64,000 bases of DNA, from the NCBI RefSeq assembly GCF_000224145.3, contig NC_020174.2, forward strand, positions 4,655,026 to 4,719,025, given 5' to 3'. Under the pieces are notes generated by a model, which was given only the letters and a program-made list of their open reading frames with translations, was not told where the DNA came from and searched no databases. Made by a program: the position numbers and the translations under genes. This stretch comes from Ciona intestinalis (taxonomy: Eukaryota > Chordata > Ascidiacea > Phlebobranchia > Cionidae). Shown here piece after piece: positions 12,201 through 23,760 of the stretch. How positions within the stretch are numbered: position 1 is the first letter of the stretch; each line of letters opens with the position of its first letter.

Positions 12201-15200
12201 GTTGCATAGAATGTGATTTACAAATGCTATCCTTTTTAAAGACTATGTAAAATATAATTTATGGCAATATGAATTGGTCCTTATTATGGAGCTGAGATTT
12301 GGGCACAGTTTTCCAATTACCCCAACACTGTATATGTACAATATATTCTATACGGGTAAGGTCCTACAACATGACATGGGACCTTAAATTAGGCCAGAGT
12401 TGGCCCATTATCCCAACACCCGGGCATTCCAGCCAGAGTTGATCAATCCGCAACACTAATGCTACCTAGGTGCAATTTTATCTTAATCTTACCACTTGCT
12501 TCCTGTTGATATTGGTGTTGCTGTTGTTGTTGTTGTTGTTGTTGATTATTAAAATGTTGTTGGCCCCATGACGCTTGGTAACTTGGTGGGAACTGAAATA
12601 TAAAAAGTTTGTTATTTAATTTCTGTGAAGTTACGCTAAGAAACTTGTGTCATGTTTGTGAGTAATCAAAACAAACGACTCATTTGTTGTTTGTTATGCT
12701 ACAATGGTAGGGCTAGCTTATACAAGGTAAACAATGATAATACATACGCAACATGCATGCAAGGTGAATGAACTCTATTTACAGGTAATGCTTTTGGCTA
12801 CACCTTTTTTTAAAAACATTGTAAAATGCACAATAAAACTTAAGTGACACATCATATAAACAAACAATAGCATTGACTATAATACATTAAGAGTGCATAT
12901 ATATAAAAATAAAATCAAATTCAAGTAAAAGTTTATTAATAAAGAAATGTGTATAGGCTAATGTATGTGGTGTTTACAAACAACAACAAAATATTTAAAT
13001 TTGGACAATTACCATTGGTGGAAAACCTGCATACTGGTAAAATTGGGGTGGTTTGGTCCCATGTGATGCATGTTGTGCACGTCCATGATAAAAGTCATAC
13101 GAAGGCGGTGGAATTCTCGGATCAGGACCAGATGAGGATGATGGCGGTATATTATCCTTTTCTGGGGGGTTGATCTGCAAAATAAGAAATTAAAGTTTAA
13201 ACTTGTATACAATTTAATAGACTGTGGTATTTCATTACATAATTTTATTCCTTTTGCAGAGACTGTGCCATTTTTGGCATCATATATATCTCACAGAATA
13301 CAATTTGTTAGACCTGATTGTTGTCAGTTACTTATTTATTAACACTTGACCCTGAAATCCACATTTTTATCCATTATTTGGGTTAAGAGAAAAAACAGAG
13401 ATGCTATTTGTCTTTTTAACAGAGATGCTATTTGTCTTTTACAGAGATGAGATGCTATTTGTCTTTTTATTTGAAAAACAGAGATGCTATTTGTCTTTTT
13501 AGGGGCTACTGACTGTTTCATACACCTCGTGTCTGCTTCTGCTGTGGATGATTTTTAATAAAAACAAAATTTTAAAAACTATAAATAAAACACCAACTCC
13601 AGACTTAATTAACCTTGATAAATATTTTTATCATATCATGCTTCCGAACCATAAGTGCATGCGTTAGTTCTTCATCTGTACTGAACCATACCATGTCACC
13701 ATCTCCATCCTTCCACTGTAAGGAGAAAGTCACTTCTTTCAAAGCTGGGAACAATGAAGAAACCTGTATCAAAAATAAATACATATTATATATATATATA
13801 TTTACACTTTTTATAACTACCAAATTTTGGAATCCTATACACATGATGATTTTTTGAAACATTTTTTATATCTACCAATATTTTTTTATTGGTAATTTTT
13901 TTAGGTAGAGATATCGTTTTAATAAAAATGTATGGGCACCAGACTAATACTGTTTTTATCATTCGTTGTTTTTATTATTTGCTTGTTAGGCAATAATTGA
14001 ATGGAACTTATCTATCCGCATGTGGCAATGTCAGGATGTTATAACACAGGTGTTCGTAATAGTTATAGACATAAACCATAAACCATTATTTTAAATTACA
14101 AAAAGAGAATAATTACCATTTACAAAAAGCTAAAAAAATAGTTCCCCAAACATACATATACATGTGTGTTAATGTGTAGAACTGTACACATGTGGTAACT
14201 AAGACTAGGAGTTGTCATGTGCATTTCTCCCACACAGGTAAGCAAGTTAAGTCATGCCCATCAACCATAAAAAGGAGAAAAACTCATCCAGGCAGCTCAC
14301 ATGGCATGAGGGTATGCATTGCGCAACGTATAACACGAAACAAACAATTTACTCTGTCTGGTCAAAAATTAAAAAAAAAACTGTAAAATCACTAGGTAAT
14401 GTAAAAACTGATGAGTATCTTCTAAAAATTCCCACGAGTTAAACAGTGCATAAAAGATGATTTTCAAAACTTGACATTTCTCCCAACTCAGATTACACAA
14501 AACACGATTTTCTGTTTTATTCAGCCACAACAGTAACTAAGTCAATTTAACCATAGACTTGCTATGGCATATATGAATGTTAGGTTTTGAGGAAGCTTGC
14601 TACACTTGCATACATACATTATACTTAAAATGAACTTTTATTCATATATTATATTTTACTTTAAAACTAAATGTCAGCTTATTATCTATTTATATATCTA
14701 TATAGGCTATTAAGGCATAATATTTCACTCAAAAAATAAACTACATTCATAGATTATAATTATTTTCTTTCTAAATTCACTGTACGTACAACTTTTAGGT
14801 ACAATCTTGAAGATCTTAATAATAAACCTTTACATAAAAATATCTCAAACAGTTTCATTTAATTAGAACATTGATAATTATAACATTAATATGTGCCCTC
14901 CATTAGAGTAACCATCATTTATTTTTATTCCATTACAGTTGTTATTTACCAATAGGCCTGATGCTTTATAAATTATTATACAGTGTGTTTTAGTATGAAG
15001 CGGTAAAGCATAAAACATTGTGTTAAAATGTTGATTAATTCTTGTTAAAAATGATTAGGCTATATAACTCAATTAACAGTAAACAGTTTCTTAGGAAATG
15101 TTTATTGTTTACTATAAGTTAACTACAATATATCAGCCACAAAGCAATATGTCACTCAAACGGATATTCACTATAGTAAACAGGTTTCTGTATTGTAACA

Positions 15201-15742
15201 GGAGTATTCTGCTTCATGATATGGATGGCATGGGGTTTAAAAGGTAATTGGAGACATGTATTGGTAATCGATCATATAGTATAATGCACACATAGCATGA
15301 GTGATGCAGAGCCATTGTTGTGTTGGTTTCAACACTTCAAGGAATATTATATCTGACCAAAATAATAGCACTCAAAATTTAGAAAATCTAAAACTGCAAC
15401 ATAGTTTAAAATTAAAGATGGCAGCTTTTTTAAATTGTCCTATATAGTCAAGCTAATATACTGTATTAATATTTATGCAGCTTTTATAGCTGTCCTTTCT
15501 CCATGGTAGGATTAAGAGTCTTATTTTATGGTTTAGTTGCAGCTTTTACGAGCAGACTACTGACTTTTCAGGGAATTTCCAGGTTTTAAAACATAAATAC
15601 AGTGAACTACTTAAAACAAACAAACCTTTTTATAAAGGTATTCATAGTTTGTTGCCACTTCTGAGTCCAGCGTAAACCGACGGATTTCTGTTGGTTTTTC
15701 AGGCTTGCTGTTATACAAATATGCCTTGCATTGTACTGCCAT
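9250..15742 (-). CDS. p62/SQSTM1-like paralog (PB1 + UBA, no LIR seen)
   Basis: Seven exons read on the minus strand: 15742-15626, 13763-13614, 13174-13013, 12592-12493, 10899-10702, 10449-10393, 9398-9250, giving 310 residues. Exons 1-2 form a PB1 domain with the basic EIRRF motif near residues 19-23 and the acidic loop DGDGD...STDEEL. A Pro-rich linker and a nine-Gln run (exon 4) follow, then a conserved HHVG...GIDVDV segment, then a UBA domain (MGFNNDGGW) at the C terminus. Intron phases match the p62 gene at 18403-20861 at every junction, so the two are duplicates. The exon matching the LIR exon of that gene has no aromatic LIR core. Neither copy shows the ZZ zinc finger of vertebrate p62. 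PB1 and UBA imply self-assembly and ubiquitin binding; selective-autophagy function is doubtful without a LIR. Confidence 0.85.
9410..9560 (-). repeat. SINE 3' part next to the UBA exon of the p62-like paralog
   Basis: 'gaatgaatgtaacttattta' and 'gcatggcgaggcaaccacac' begin about 10 bases from the exon 9398-9250 acceptor, so the tail of the SINE reaches close to this splice site. Confidence 0.7.
12290..12440 (+). repeat. Interspersed repeat 'tatgggtgagg', two units
   Basis: Two units of the family described at 20165-20335, with the shared 'gggtaaggtcctacaacatgacatggga' and 'ttaccccaacac' wording, in an intron of the p62-like paralog. Confidence 0.55.
12493..12592 (-). repeat. Coding CAA/CAG run (nine Gln) in p62-like paralog
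   Basis: Seven CAA codons, one CAG and one CAA encode nine consecutive Gln in exon 4, in a Gln-rich setting. The gene at 18403 has no such run in its matching exon. Length polymorphism is likely. Confidence 0.8.
13395..13501. repeat. Intronic minisatellite, about 4 copies
   Basis: The unit 'acagagatgctatttgtctttt' recurs four times with slightly variable spacing, inside an intron of the p62-like paralog. Confidence 0.85.
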
Positions 15743-16795
15743 AGCTGTGTGTGGTCATATGTTTACTTTTATCAAAAAGATTCCTACACGGCTAGTAGAA
15801 ATAAAATAATGCTCAAAGTATTCAACGACTGTAACAGCACAATCAGTGACAATTGATCAAACTTTACAATACACAACATTTAAATTGGGTTTGAAATTGT
15901 GGGCGAAACAGATGTTTATGCAGTCAATGCGAATTACTTTTGAGTACAATATCTCCAGCACAATGTTCTCTATATCGCATGGGGCTAACAGTTTAACTGG
16001 GCGATGAATACATGTTTATGTGTGGGAGAGAGAAAGTACGGAATCAAACGCAATAAAACGTAATTCCACAGCATTGGGTGATACAAACAAAATGTAGTTA
16101 TCATTAGGTAACAGGTAGGTACTGTTTTTTGAATGAAGTTCAGTTGGATTTTAAGAATGCATGAAAACTATGGGGAAAATTGAAACTGTGACTTGTAGAT
16201 ACAGAACAAAATACATTGGAGATTAAGTTATGAAAATAACCAACTAATTTACATTGTTTTATTAGTTATTATAACAACTAGTAAAAAGTTTTATTTTATA
16301 ATGAGGCAATGAACATCTTTACCAACGCATTGCCTTCTGTTTATTTATATCTAACACCCTAAAGTGCATAGAATTAAAATTATTATAAATCTATACGTTG
16401 GGTAAAGTATTAGACTTTAATTTACAGATTATTTCATAAAATTGACTTAGCTAAATAATAGAATGCACAAAATAACTAATGTAGCAAAACCTATATCATG
16501 AATATCACAAGTGACAATCGCTCACAAAACAAAAGCTGTTTTTAGTGAAATATTGTTACATCAACTAACATACTACACAGGTTATAGTTGCTTATAACAG
16601 CCTACACAGATGAAGTCAGTTGAATTTAAACACTACATAAATATGCAGCAATAAGGAAATTTACAGCAGACACAAGATTTCGCAATTGCCTAGATTTCAC
16701 TGAGTGTCGAATTGGTCTTGTGCTAATGGAAGTTGGTTATCAATCATTGCTTTGTAATCATTTTATCATAAGGTTTAACGCGTTTTCAATTAAGT
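15743..16795. other. Spacer between the p62-like paralog and the PITP gene
   Basis: This AT-rich stretch must hold the promoter of the p62-like paralog and the 3' flank of the PITP gene, both on the minus strand. No exon or full repeat was recognised. Confidence 0.5.
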
Positions 16796-17677
16796 TTAAG
16801 TCTTCTTTGCATCGGGGTCCTCCACCACGGTACCACGGATGCATCCTTGCTCCCGGATCCGATCCAGCTCCTTCTTAATCTCATCCTCAATCCTTCTGAT
16901 GTCCACCATTGTCAACCCATGGTAGTTATCCATCCAACAAACCACTTGTCGATGGAAGTTGGTGAAAAGCCGACGCTCTTGGTTATGGATGAACTTTTCG
17001 ATGCGGTTTTGGAACCCCAGCCACTTAAACTTGACTGTTACCAGCTTGTAAGCGCACATAACTGCTGGACGCTGGATCCCAGCACCAGGTTCTTGGTTAT
17101 CATAGATCTGTTTTTGCATACGCATGTGTTCGATCCAGTTGGGGCCAAATGGGCCACGGCCTGCCTTTTGTGAAGTGAATTTACTTGGATCAAACTCTGG
17201 TTTATAGTCTGCACTCCTAACAACATCGTTCGCAATATCTATGGTGATCACTTCCCTATCCTTCAGTTGCTTCGGTGTGAGATTATGAACATTTTCAGAT
17301 TCACCTACATCATCAGCATGATAAGATTGAATAACGATTTGAAAATTATCCTTCATGTAGCCGGGGTTGGTGAACTCAGTCCGACATGAAGGATAAGCAT
17401 TCCATGCCTCTTCCTTGGCGCTGAGCGAACCAGTCGGGGCAAACAGTCTAATAAAGCCAGGAACCCGGGAAGCGAAGTGATAAATCTTATTGGTATACTG
17501 TCCACTTTCAACAGTTCCATTTTCTAATGTTTTCGTATACGGTTCGTTGTTTAGAACTTCAATACCCTCCCCACCGCCAGTTTCATTCTTACTCGCTTCT
17601 GCCACGGACCAAAGTTGGGCAACTTGGTATTCTTCGACCGTCATCGGTAAAATAACTCGATATTCTTTAATAATCAT
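16796..17677 (-). CDS. PITPNA/B: Class I phosphatidylinositol transfer protein, intronless
   Basis: One uninterrupted 293-residue frame aligns along its whole length with animal PITP alpha/beta (about 270 residues). It begins [19 protein letters not shown] and keeps [15 protein letters not shown], the KIYH segment with Thr62 and Lys64 (equivalent to the inositol-contacting Thr and Lys), WNAYPSCRT (the reactive-Cys region), [13 protein letters not shown] and [14 protein letters not shown]. The family carries PI and phosphatidylcholine between membranes and supplies PI for kinases. The membrane-docking Trp-Trp pair of vertebrates reads Trp-Leu here. The lack of introns suggests an old retrocopy, although the frame is intact and well conserved. 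It lies between the two p62 genes and is read away from the + strand copy. Confidence 0.95.
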   Translation of the reverse strand: MIIKEYRVILPMTVEEYQVAQLWSVAEASKNETGGGEGIEVLNNEPYTKTLENGTVESGQYTNKIYHFASRVPGFIRLFAPTGSLSAKEEAWNAYPSCRTEFTNPGYMKDNFQIVIQSYHADDVGESENVHNLTPKQLKDREVITIDIANDVVRSADYKPEFDPSKFTSQKAGRGPFGPNWIEHMRMQKQIYDNQEPGAGIQRPAVMCAYKLVTVKFKWLGFQNRIEKFIHNQERRLFTNFHRQVVCWMDNYHGLTMVDIRRIEDEIKKELDRIREQGCIRGTVVEDPDAKKT

Positions 17678-18402
17678 GGTTAAATTCGGATTTCCTAGTC
17701 GTATTTAATAAAGCAACTAAACACTAAACGAAACAGCTGGGCGCTGGCGATTCAGTTCCTCTGTGACGTCGTGGTCCCGTGACCAGATACGAAAATGAGG
17801 GTTATTTCCCTAAAACACGACATAACCCCAGTAGTTTTTTTAATTTATCGACACTAAAAATTCATTTTACATTCCCAAGTGAAATATAAAGTAATAAATA
17901 TGTAATTTTAATTGTTATATATTAAGTATACATTAGACCTCGTATGGTATTGGACGCAGAAAACACATTACAAGCATGAACAAAACTAAAGCAATACGAG
18001 AGTTTTTAAAACAATAAAATATTTAAGTGTTTAAAACTAACGTAATATTAGGACTTAAAAAACATTTTACCCAACAAAGTTATAAAATATTACGCAATAA
18101 AACGAAAGTTCCGAAACATTGTTTCTATGAAACCGGGAACTTCCCTGGGAAATGCTGAATCATGGTCACGTGATATTTGGGCAAAACAAGTCATCGCACT
18201 GTGAAGTAAATATGGTGAAAATATCAATTCTTGCGACTCATGTATGCGGAACTCGTGGTCGAGACGTTTCTAGAAGCATAAGGTAAGCTATAAAGCAGAG
18301 AGTATTCGGATACCGCACCACACAAGAAAAGAAGACGACAGCTCAGAAATCTAGCAGAGAAAATCTACTTTTTTTCGACAGAGGAAATTATCAAAAAAAG
18401 AC
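17678..18402. promoter_or_regulatory. Divergent promoter of PITP and SQSTM1 with stress-type motifs
   Basis: The spacer between the divergently read PITP (-) and SQSTM1 (+) genes carries a CRE-like TGACGTC at 17763-17769, a perfect kappa-B-type GGGAACTTCC at 18135-18144, an E-box GTCACGTGAT of the CLEAR/MiT type at 18165-18174, and a TTCTAGAA heat-shock-type pair at 18268-18275. A donor-like AAG|GTAAGC near 18282 and an acceptor-like T-run ending CGACAG near 18381 could bound a 5'UTR intron. NF-kB and TFEB/MiT control of p62 is known in mammals; use of these sites here is inferred. Confidence 0.5.
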
Positions 18403-20861
18403 ATGGCAATGCAATACAAAGCGTTCCTGTACACTGATCATCCAAACAGAGCAAAGGAAATCAGAAGATTTGTCGTGGACCATGATGTGGCTTCAAGTTA
18501 TGAATATTTAAGACGAAAGGTGAATATGTTCATGTAATGGGGCATGTACAGTATAAGCCTACTCCCTAGCCAATACTCCAGGTGTTTTTAGTTTTATAAT
18601 CATATATGAAGATAACTCTAAAATATGAATATGTGAGCAAAAAATAAAAAATGAGTGGCTATATTTGCTGGTTGGCACATTGTCAATTCTAACTGCTGTA
18701 TCTGTTTCTTGTGCATATTAATGTTACTTTGGCTGTACTATTTATGCATTTATACTAGGTAGCCTACTCAAGGTTAGACCTACCCTTATTTTTACAGGTC
18801 ATGCAATTATACCTTCTTTACATGATATCTCTCCTCCCAGGTTTCCACAGTTTTCCCGAACTTGGGCGAGGACAACTTTGCCCTCCAGTGGCAAGATAAT
18901 GAGGGCGACATCATCTGGTTAAATTCTGACGAGGAGTTGCTTCAAGCTCTCGGTCAATCTACCGAAGATATTTTCAAGCTTTATATTAAGGTAAGATGTT
19001 GTTTGTTTTATTAACTGGTAGCTACAGACTTAGGTAATTACATTATGTATTCAATTTTTACCCAAATCTATAATTATTATGTTTTCAATCTAGGAAAGCT
19101 CCACTTCTCAATCCCAGGAAAAGAAACCAGATTTCTGTCAATATCAACAGCAGTTCCAAGGTTTTCCACCATGGGGTAATGGGGGTTGGAATAGACGGGG
19201 CAGGGGTGGACGATGCCCACAGTGGGGCCCACCACCCTTTGCACAGATGCCAGGTTTCTTTGCCGCTGGTCAATTTGGACCTTGTTTTGGTCCACCTCCA
19301 CAACAAGTAAGGTTTAATATGAATTATATGTTACACAAATAAAAGTTGTGGTAAATTCTGTTGGTCTATCATGGCCCATGGGACCTAATATTTAGGCCAG
19401 AGTTTGCTTAACTAAGATCTAAGAATAAAAAAGGCTTGTTACTACTGAATAAAAAAAACAATCACCAACAATGTTACATTAATGGTAACTCGTAAGCTGG
19501 CACATGGTGTATGAAACAGAACGTCTGTGTTATAACGGCCCACAACGCGAGTATAAATAACTTACATTCATTCCTTTGTGCTCACACATGCATTACTTTA
19601 ACCCTCAGGCCCCCAAACCATCTAAGGACGACAAACAATCAACTTCCGATGACAAACCAACTTCATCAAACAACCAATCTCAATCCCAGAACACACCCAA
19701 CCAATTCAATGGTAAGTTCATTATTTAAATCATCTTTAAAGCAGGAAAAAAACATAATCTGATGTTTTTGTTTTAATTTCATCACCCCTTCTGTTACTGA
19801 CATCAAATAAAAACAGTTTTTCACTGGGTTTTAAATTTGGTCTTATTTGAAAATGAAAGTTTTTTTGGATATAAATTTAGTAAAACTAACTATTATAAAA
19901 ATTTGATATTTTCTTTTTAATAAACTTGGTGACTTATTACACAGGTGAGGAATATTTGCAGAACGTTGGGAAAGCAGTTTCCGACTTCCTTCATCCGTTC
20001 GAGATAGATGTTGACATCGATGTAAAAACTCCGGGTGGGAAAGATGGATCTTCGAATAAACCAACATCCGGAGCCGAGGATCCTTCTGCATCCGAGGAAG
20101 GAGGATCGGATGGAAAGAAGAAAGAGACGGGTAAGGGAGTGATGAGCTTTAAAATGTGTTTTACTCTTTATATTCTATATGGGTGAGGTTCTTATCAAGG
20201 ACCCGGAATTTAAGCCAGAATTGGCTCATTATCCCAACATTTTATATGCACATTCCTTTCATATGGGTGAGATGCTACAGCGAGACATGCTATGGGATCT
20301 GGAATTGAGCTCAAAGTTACTCATTACCCCATAACTTGTTTAAAAATTGTTACAAAATAAAGAATTAATTAATTTTTTTTTCTTTTAGAGTCTAGTGGAA
20401 GTGAAGAAATGGAGTGGACATTTGTAAAAAAAAATAAAACTTGTGGAAAAGGTGAGATTTTACTGTTTTATTGAGAATGTATTACTATAGTTCATATTTT
20501 AAGCATTTTTAGGAAATTATTTGTATGTTTCTACTTATGGTATAACTGTAAACAATTCTTAACTAACCCAGGAATGTAAATCCAGTCAGATAGCGATTAT
20601 TTATATAAAATTGAAAAAAATAAAGTTAACGACCAAATTTAAACTATTTTAGAGGGCAAACCAGACGACAAACCAGACAACAAACCAGCTTCAACTGAAA
20701 CACCGGATGATAACCCACGACTTGCTGAATCATTAACCCAACTCCTTGCAATGGGTTTTAACAATGATGGTGGGTGGTTGGCTAACCTTCTATGTGCTTG
20801 TGATTATGATATAAGTCGTGCTCTCGATAAAATGCAACCAGCACGTGGCAGTAGAGAGTAG
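18403..20861 (+). CDS. SQSTM1: p62/sequestosome-1 (PB1, LIR, UBA; no ZZ finger)
   Basis: Seven exons (18403-18519, 18841-18990, 19094-19306, 19609-19711, 19945-20130, 20389-20451, 20653-20861) give 346 residues. The PB1 domain (about 5-88) has Lys6, Arg21-Arg22 and the acidic loop DNEGD...NSDEEL, so both polymerising faces are present. A Gly/Pro/Trp-rich linker takes the place where vertebrate p62 has its ZZ finger. The segment NVGKAV...FEIDVDIDV matches a region conserved in p62 proteins. Exon 6 holds an LC3-interacting motif, SEEMEW-TFV, with Trp266 and Val269 after acidic residues. The C-terminal UBA (about 298-338) includes MGFNNDGGW. The protein should link ubiquitinated cargo to autophagosomes. 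It is shorter than human p62 (440 residues). Confidence 0.92.
19475..19580 (+). repeat. SINE 3' half in SQSTM1 intron 3
   Basis: The wording 'ggtaactcgtaagc..gcac..ggtgtatgaaacagaac' to 'aacttacattcatt' is the 3' half of the tRNA-headed SINE seen elsewhere. It ends about 30 bases before the exon 4 acceptor. Confidence 0.75.
20165..20335 (+). repeat. Interspersed repeat 'tatgggtgagg', two units
   Basis: Two tandem units of about 80-90 bases read 'tatgggtgagg..ctaca.cgagacatgctatgggatct' followed by '...attaccccaaca'. The same family occurs near 4385, 12290-12440, 22190-22300, 31740-31850, 38755-38930 and 40735-40800. Its class is unknown. This copy is in SQSTM1 intron 5. Confidence 0.6.
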
Positions 20862-21885
20862 AGCATGTTTGTTTAAATCATTTTATCTTTATGTATATAT
20901 CATGTTATGTATATATATGGTGTAACAGTTTTAAGGCTCCCTCTTTTTGAAATGATGTAACAGTTTTAGATCGTAAAATAATGTTATCTGGTGATGGTTT
21001 AATAAGTTTAAAGTTCTTTTTTCAAATATTATTTAACACTCAGTATTCCATTTTAAAATCGTTTTTAACGTACAGTACTGTGGGGTAAGATGGATAGCAT
21101 AAGCACATTATATCTCCTCTTTTCCAATCATGTTTTTATAAATTAACATCGCTCTTTTAGAGTCTTGAAGATATGGTTAATTAATTCTATAAATATTCTT
21201 TGTTTACTACCAAATGGGAAGATCAAAAGAATAAAAACATGGACCATCTTACCCCAACCTACTATATGAGAACAATTTTATTTTTGGGTGTTTTAAAATG
21301 ATTTTTTTTTTCAAATTTTATTGGCCTATTCTGTAATGATTTATTATGTACATGAACCTTGTGTTTACATTTGCTGGTGTGTGAGTGTCAATATATAATC
21401 ATGTATCAATAAAACTTCATGTTACAAGCAAAAATACATCTCTTGAAATGTATGGATACTATTAAAATTTGTTGTAATATTAAACCCTGAACACATTAAC
21501 TAAAACCAGCATATCAGTATCGAACGCTGTGCTAAGTACTTGGAAAGGTGTCAGTTTTTAAATAATTGCATGGCGTATAAACGCATCAGCAACTGCCAAA
21601 GGAGAATCGTTCGTTATAGAAAATATGCCCTACATTGAGAATATGGCGCATTTGTACAAATTTAACCGTTTTCATACAAAATGTGGAAAATGAATTGCCA
21701 AAACTTGGCATATTGCCTTCAATAACCGTGTGAACTACATGTTTACTTTCATTTCCCACGTGAAAAAACAGCGCATTTGAAAATGTTCAACAATTAGGTG
21801 TTTTGGGCTTTCAAATTATTTTGTGGTATTTTGAGCGTACGTTCTTGAGTATAAGCGAAGCGTCAGTTTATGTTAATTAAACAAG
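20862..21885. other. Spacer between SQSTM1 and the first lectin-like gene
   Basis: This contains the SQSTM1 3' flank, one MITE (about 21071-21265) and the promoter of the lectin-like gene. No other exon was recognised. Confidence 0.5.
21071..21265. mobile_element. MITE with GGGGTAAGATGG-type inverted ends
   Basis: It begins 'gtactgtggggtaagatgg' and ends 'ccatcttaccccaacctacta', forming terminal inverted repeats flanked by TA-rich sequence. The inner part matches the family core ('ttctttgtttactaccaaatgggaa'). It is non-coding. Confidence 0.8.
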
Positions 21886-23313
21886 ATGATTTACAAATGT
21901 GCGTTGGTTTTGTCTATTTGTTTACTTCAAGTGGTTCGTTCAGACTCACTGCTGAGTTGTCAGGTTGTAACAGAAGGATTGGAAAGTGAAACACAAAACC
22001 AATGCAACTGTACATTTGTTCGAAGCTTAATTCAACAAGCCATTAATAATGCAAGTAAGAAGGAGGCTGGATTGTTTTCATTTTGATAAAAAAGTAAAGG
22101 CACCTATGTAGATATATAATCGTATCAAAAGCGTATATATAGCTTTGGCATAAATCTCAAGTCCTCTGGCTTACTTCGCTGTAAGTCTGTAAGACCTCGC
22201 CCATATAAAACATAATGTGCATATACAATGTTGCTGGGGTAATAGGTCATTTCTGGCCAAATCCTATGGCATATACGTCGCTGCAAGACCTCAACCATAT
22301 AAATTGGAAATAAAGAGGTTTTGACAGTATATATATCGTATCGACATGCTCGACGTTTACAGACTATACATTATTTAATTCGTTCTAAGCTACACGTATA
22401 TGTCCCACGCAGAGAAATGCAGTGGTGTGGTTTACGGGGGAAGATGTATTCGTTTCATTTACACAAGTGGTTACGGCATGTCGAAGCCTGATGCTAGGAA
22501 CATGTGTGTTTACCATGGTGGAACACTGGTGGATATTTTGAACCAAGAAATGTTCAACTTAATCTACAACTACGCTAAGGAGGCGTGGGATGCTTATATT
22601 GATCGGAACGTGAATTACGTTGAAATCTGGTTGGCTTCTGTATATGAGGTTTGTATAGTGATGTGTATAATATATAGGGTGGGAGAAGATGGGACACCTT
22701 TTCATTTTAGTTCCTCATCCACTTTGGTAGTAAACAAAAAAAATTTCAAGAATTATAAAATCGTATCTTTACAACTTAATTTTTTTAATTAATTTTTTAA
22801 TTGTTAAAAACACGATAAGAAAGTATAGGATATTACATGCAAACAGTATCCATCTTACCCCACACTATACTATATATAAATATGCGCAACCTCTTCGTTT
22901 GTCTAAAACCAGTATAAGCGTGCAAGAAATGCGTTTAAAAACGTATATATAATCACAAGATGAATGATTGTAATTTATTTATCCTCTAAATTTATTATTA
23001 TCTGTTATAAATACGATCAGAATATTATGTGATAACGGTATTCTACCCCATCCTACTATATTTTTATGCGCAACCCCTGTTAAGACATGCATTAAACAAT
23101 ATTACATAAATATAGGATGGTTCAATTCGTTCCTCTACAACCGGGGAGCCCATCTACACCACATGGCACCCTGGGTTTCCAACACACATAACAGGGTTTC
23201 ACTCCGTTGGTCTCGTAGTAGCTACCAAAGCTTCTCGTGGTAGTTTGCATGGAATGTTCAACCATGCTCCCAATCATCCATATTTGGTCCCACTGTGCTC
23301 GTTTACAATTTAA
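21886..23313 (+). CDS. Secreted C-type-lectin-like protein, copy 1
   Basis: Three exons (21886-22054, 22413-22648, 23116-23313) encode a signal peptide (MIYKCALVLSICLLQ...) and a short Cys-containing stem (CQVV, QCNCTFV). One C-type-lectin-like domain follows: ARNMCVYHGGTLVDI matches the fold's second helix and 'GG.L' motif, VEIWLAS the first core strand, WHPGFP the W-x-x-G-x-P region, and PLCSF the last Cys strand. No EPN or WND calcium-sugar motif was seen, so sugar binding is uncertain. Copy 2 at 28286-29401 has the same exon structure and phases. A MITE fills most of the first part of intron 2. CTLD membership is by pattern; another CTLD-fold variant is possible. Confidence 0.75.
22673..22871. 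mobile_element. MITE in lectin-like gene intron 2
   Basis: It runs from 'atagggtgggagaagatgggacacc' to 'catcttaccccacactata', with inverted ends and a TA-rich border. It starts only about 25 bases after the exon 2 donor. Confidence 0.78.
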
Positions 23314-23620
23314 ATGTATATGTTACCGAGAAGGGGGAAGTTTACATGCAGTTGATGTGATGTATTGTACATAATACTTATAGGCTACACTTGGAATTAG
23401 TAAAATCATAATTATTGGCCTTAAGCAATGTCCACAGCAATGTTCATTTACTGTCTTGTACAACACACATGCTTAGAAGGTAATAACAGTATTAAGTTAA
23501 AATAAAAATTAAAACCCTGTATCATTTGGTTATACGATTTGAACGTTTAGCCACTGGCCGCCATTGGGGATTTTCAAACAGTAATAACAAGCGTTCTAAC
23601 ATATTTGTGTTGTTTTTGTT

Positions 23621-23760
23621 TACCGGAGTCGCAAGCAGCGTACGACCACTTTTGGTCTACCGGAGTTGTTTTGGTTTACCGGAGTCGCAAGCAGCGTACG
23701 ACCACTTTTGGTTTACCGGAGTTGTTTTGGTTTACCGGAGTCGCAAGCAGCGTACGACGA
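23621..23760 (+). repeat. 56-base minisatellite, about 2.5 copies
   Basis: 'taccggagtcgcaagcagcg' starts at 23621, 23677 and 23733, an exact 56-base period with very few changes between copies. The unit itself holds an inner half-repeat ('taccggagtt'). It creates long chance frames on both strands. Confidence 0.95.

Noticed and set aside
13395-13501. CRISPR-like array
   Set aside because: Adjacent units without unique spacers inside a eukaryotic intron; a simple minisatellite.
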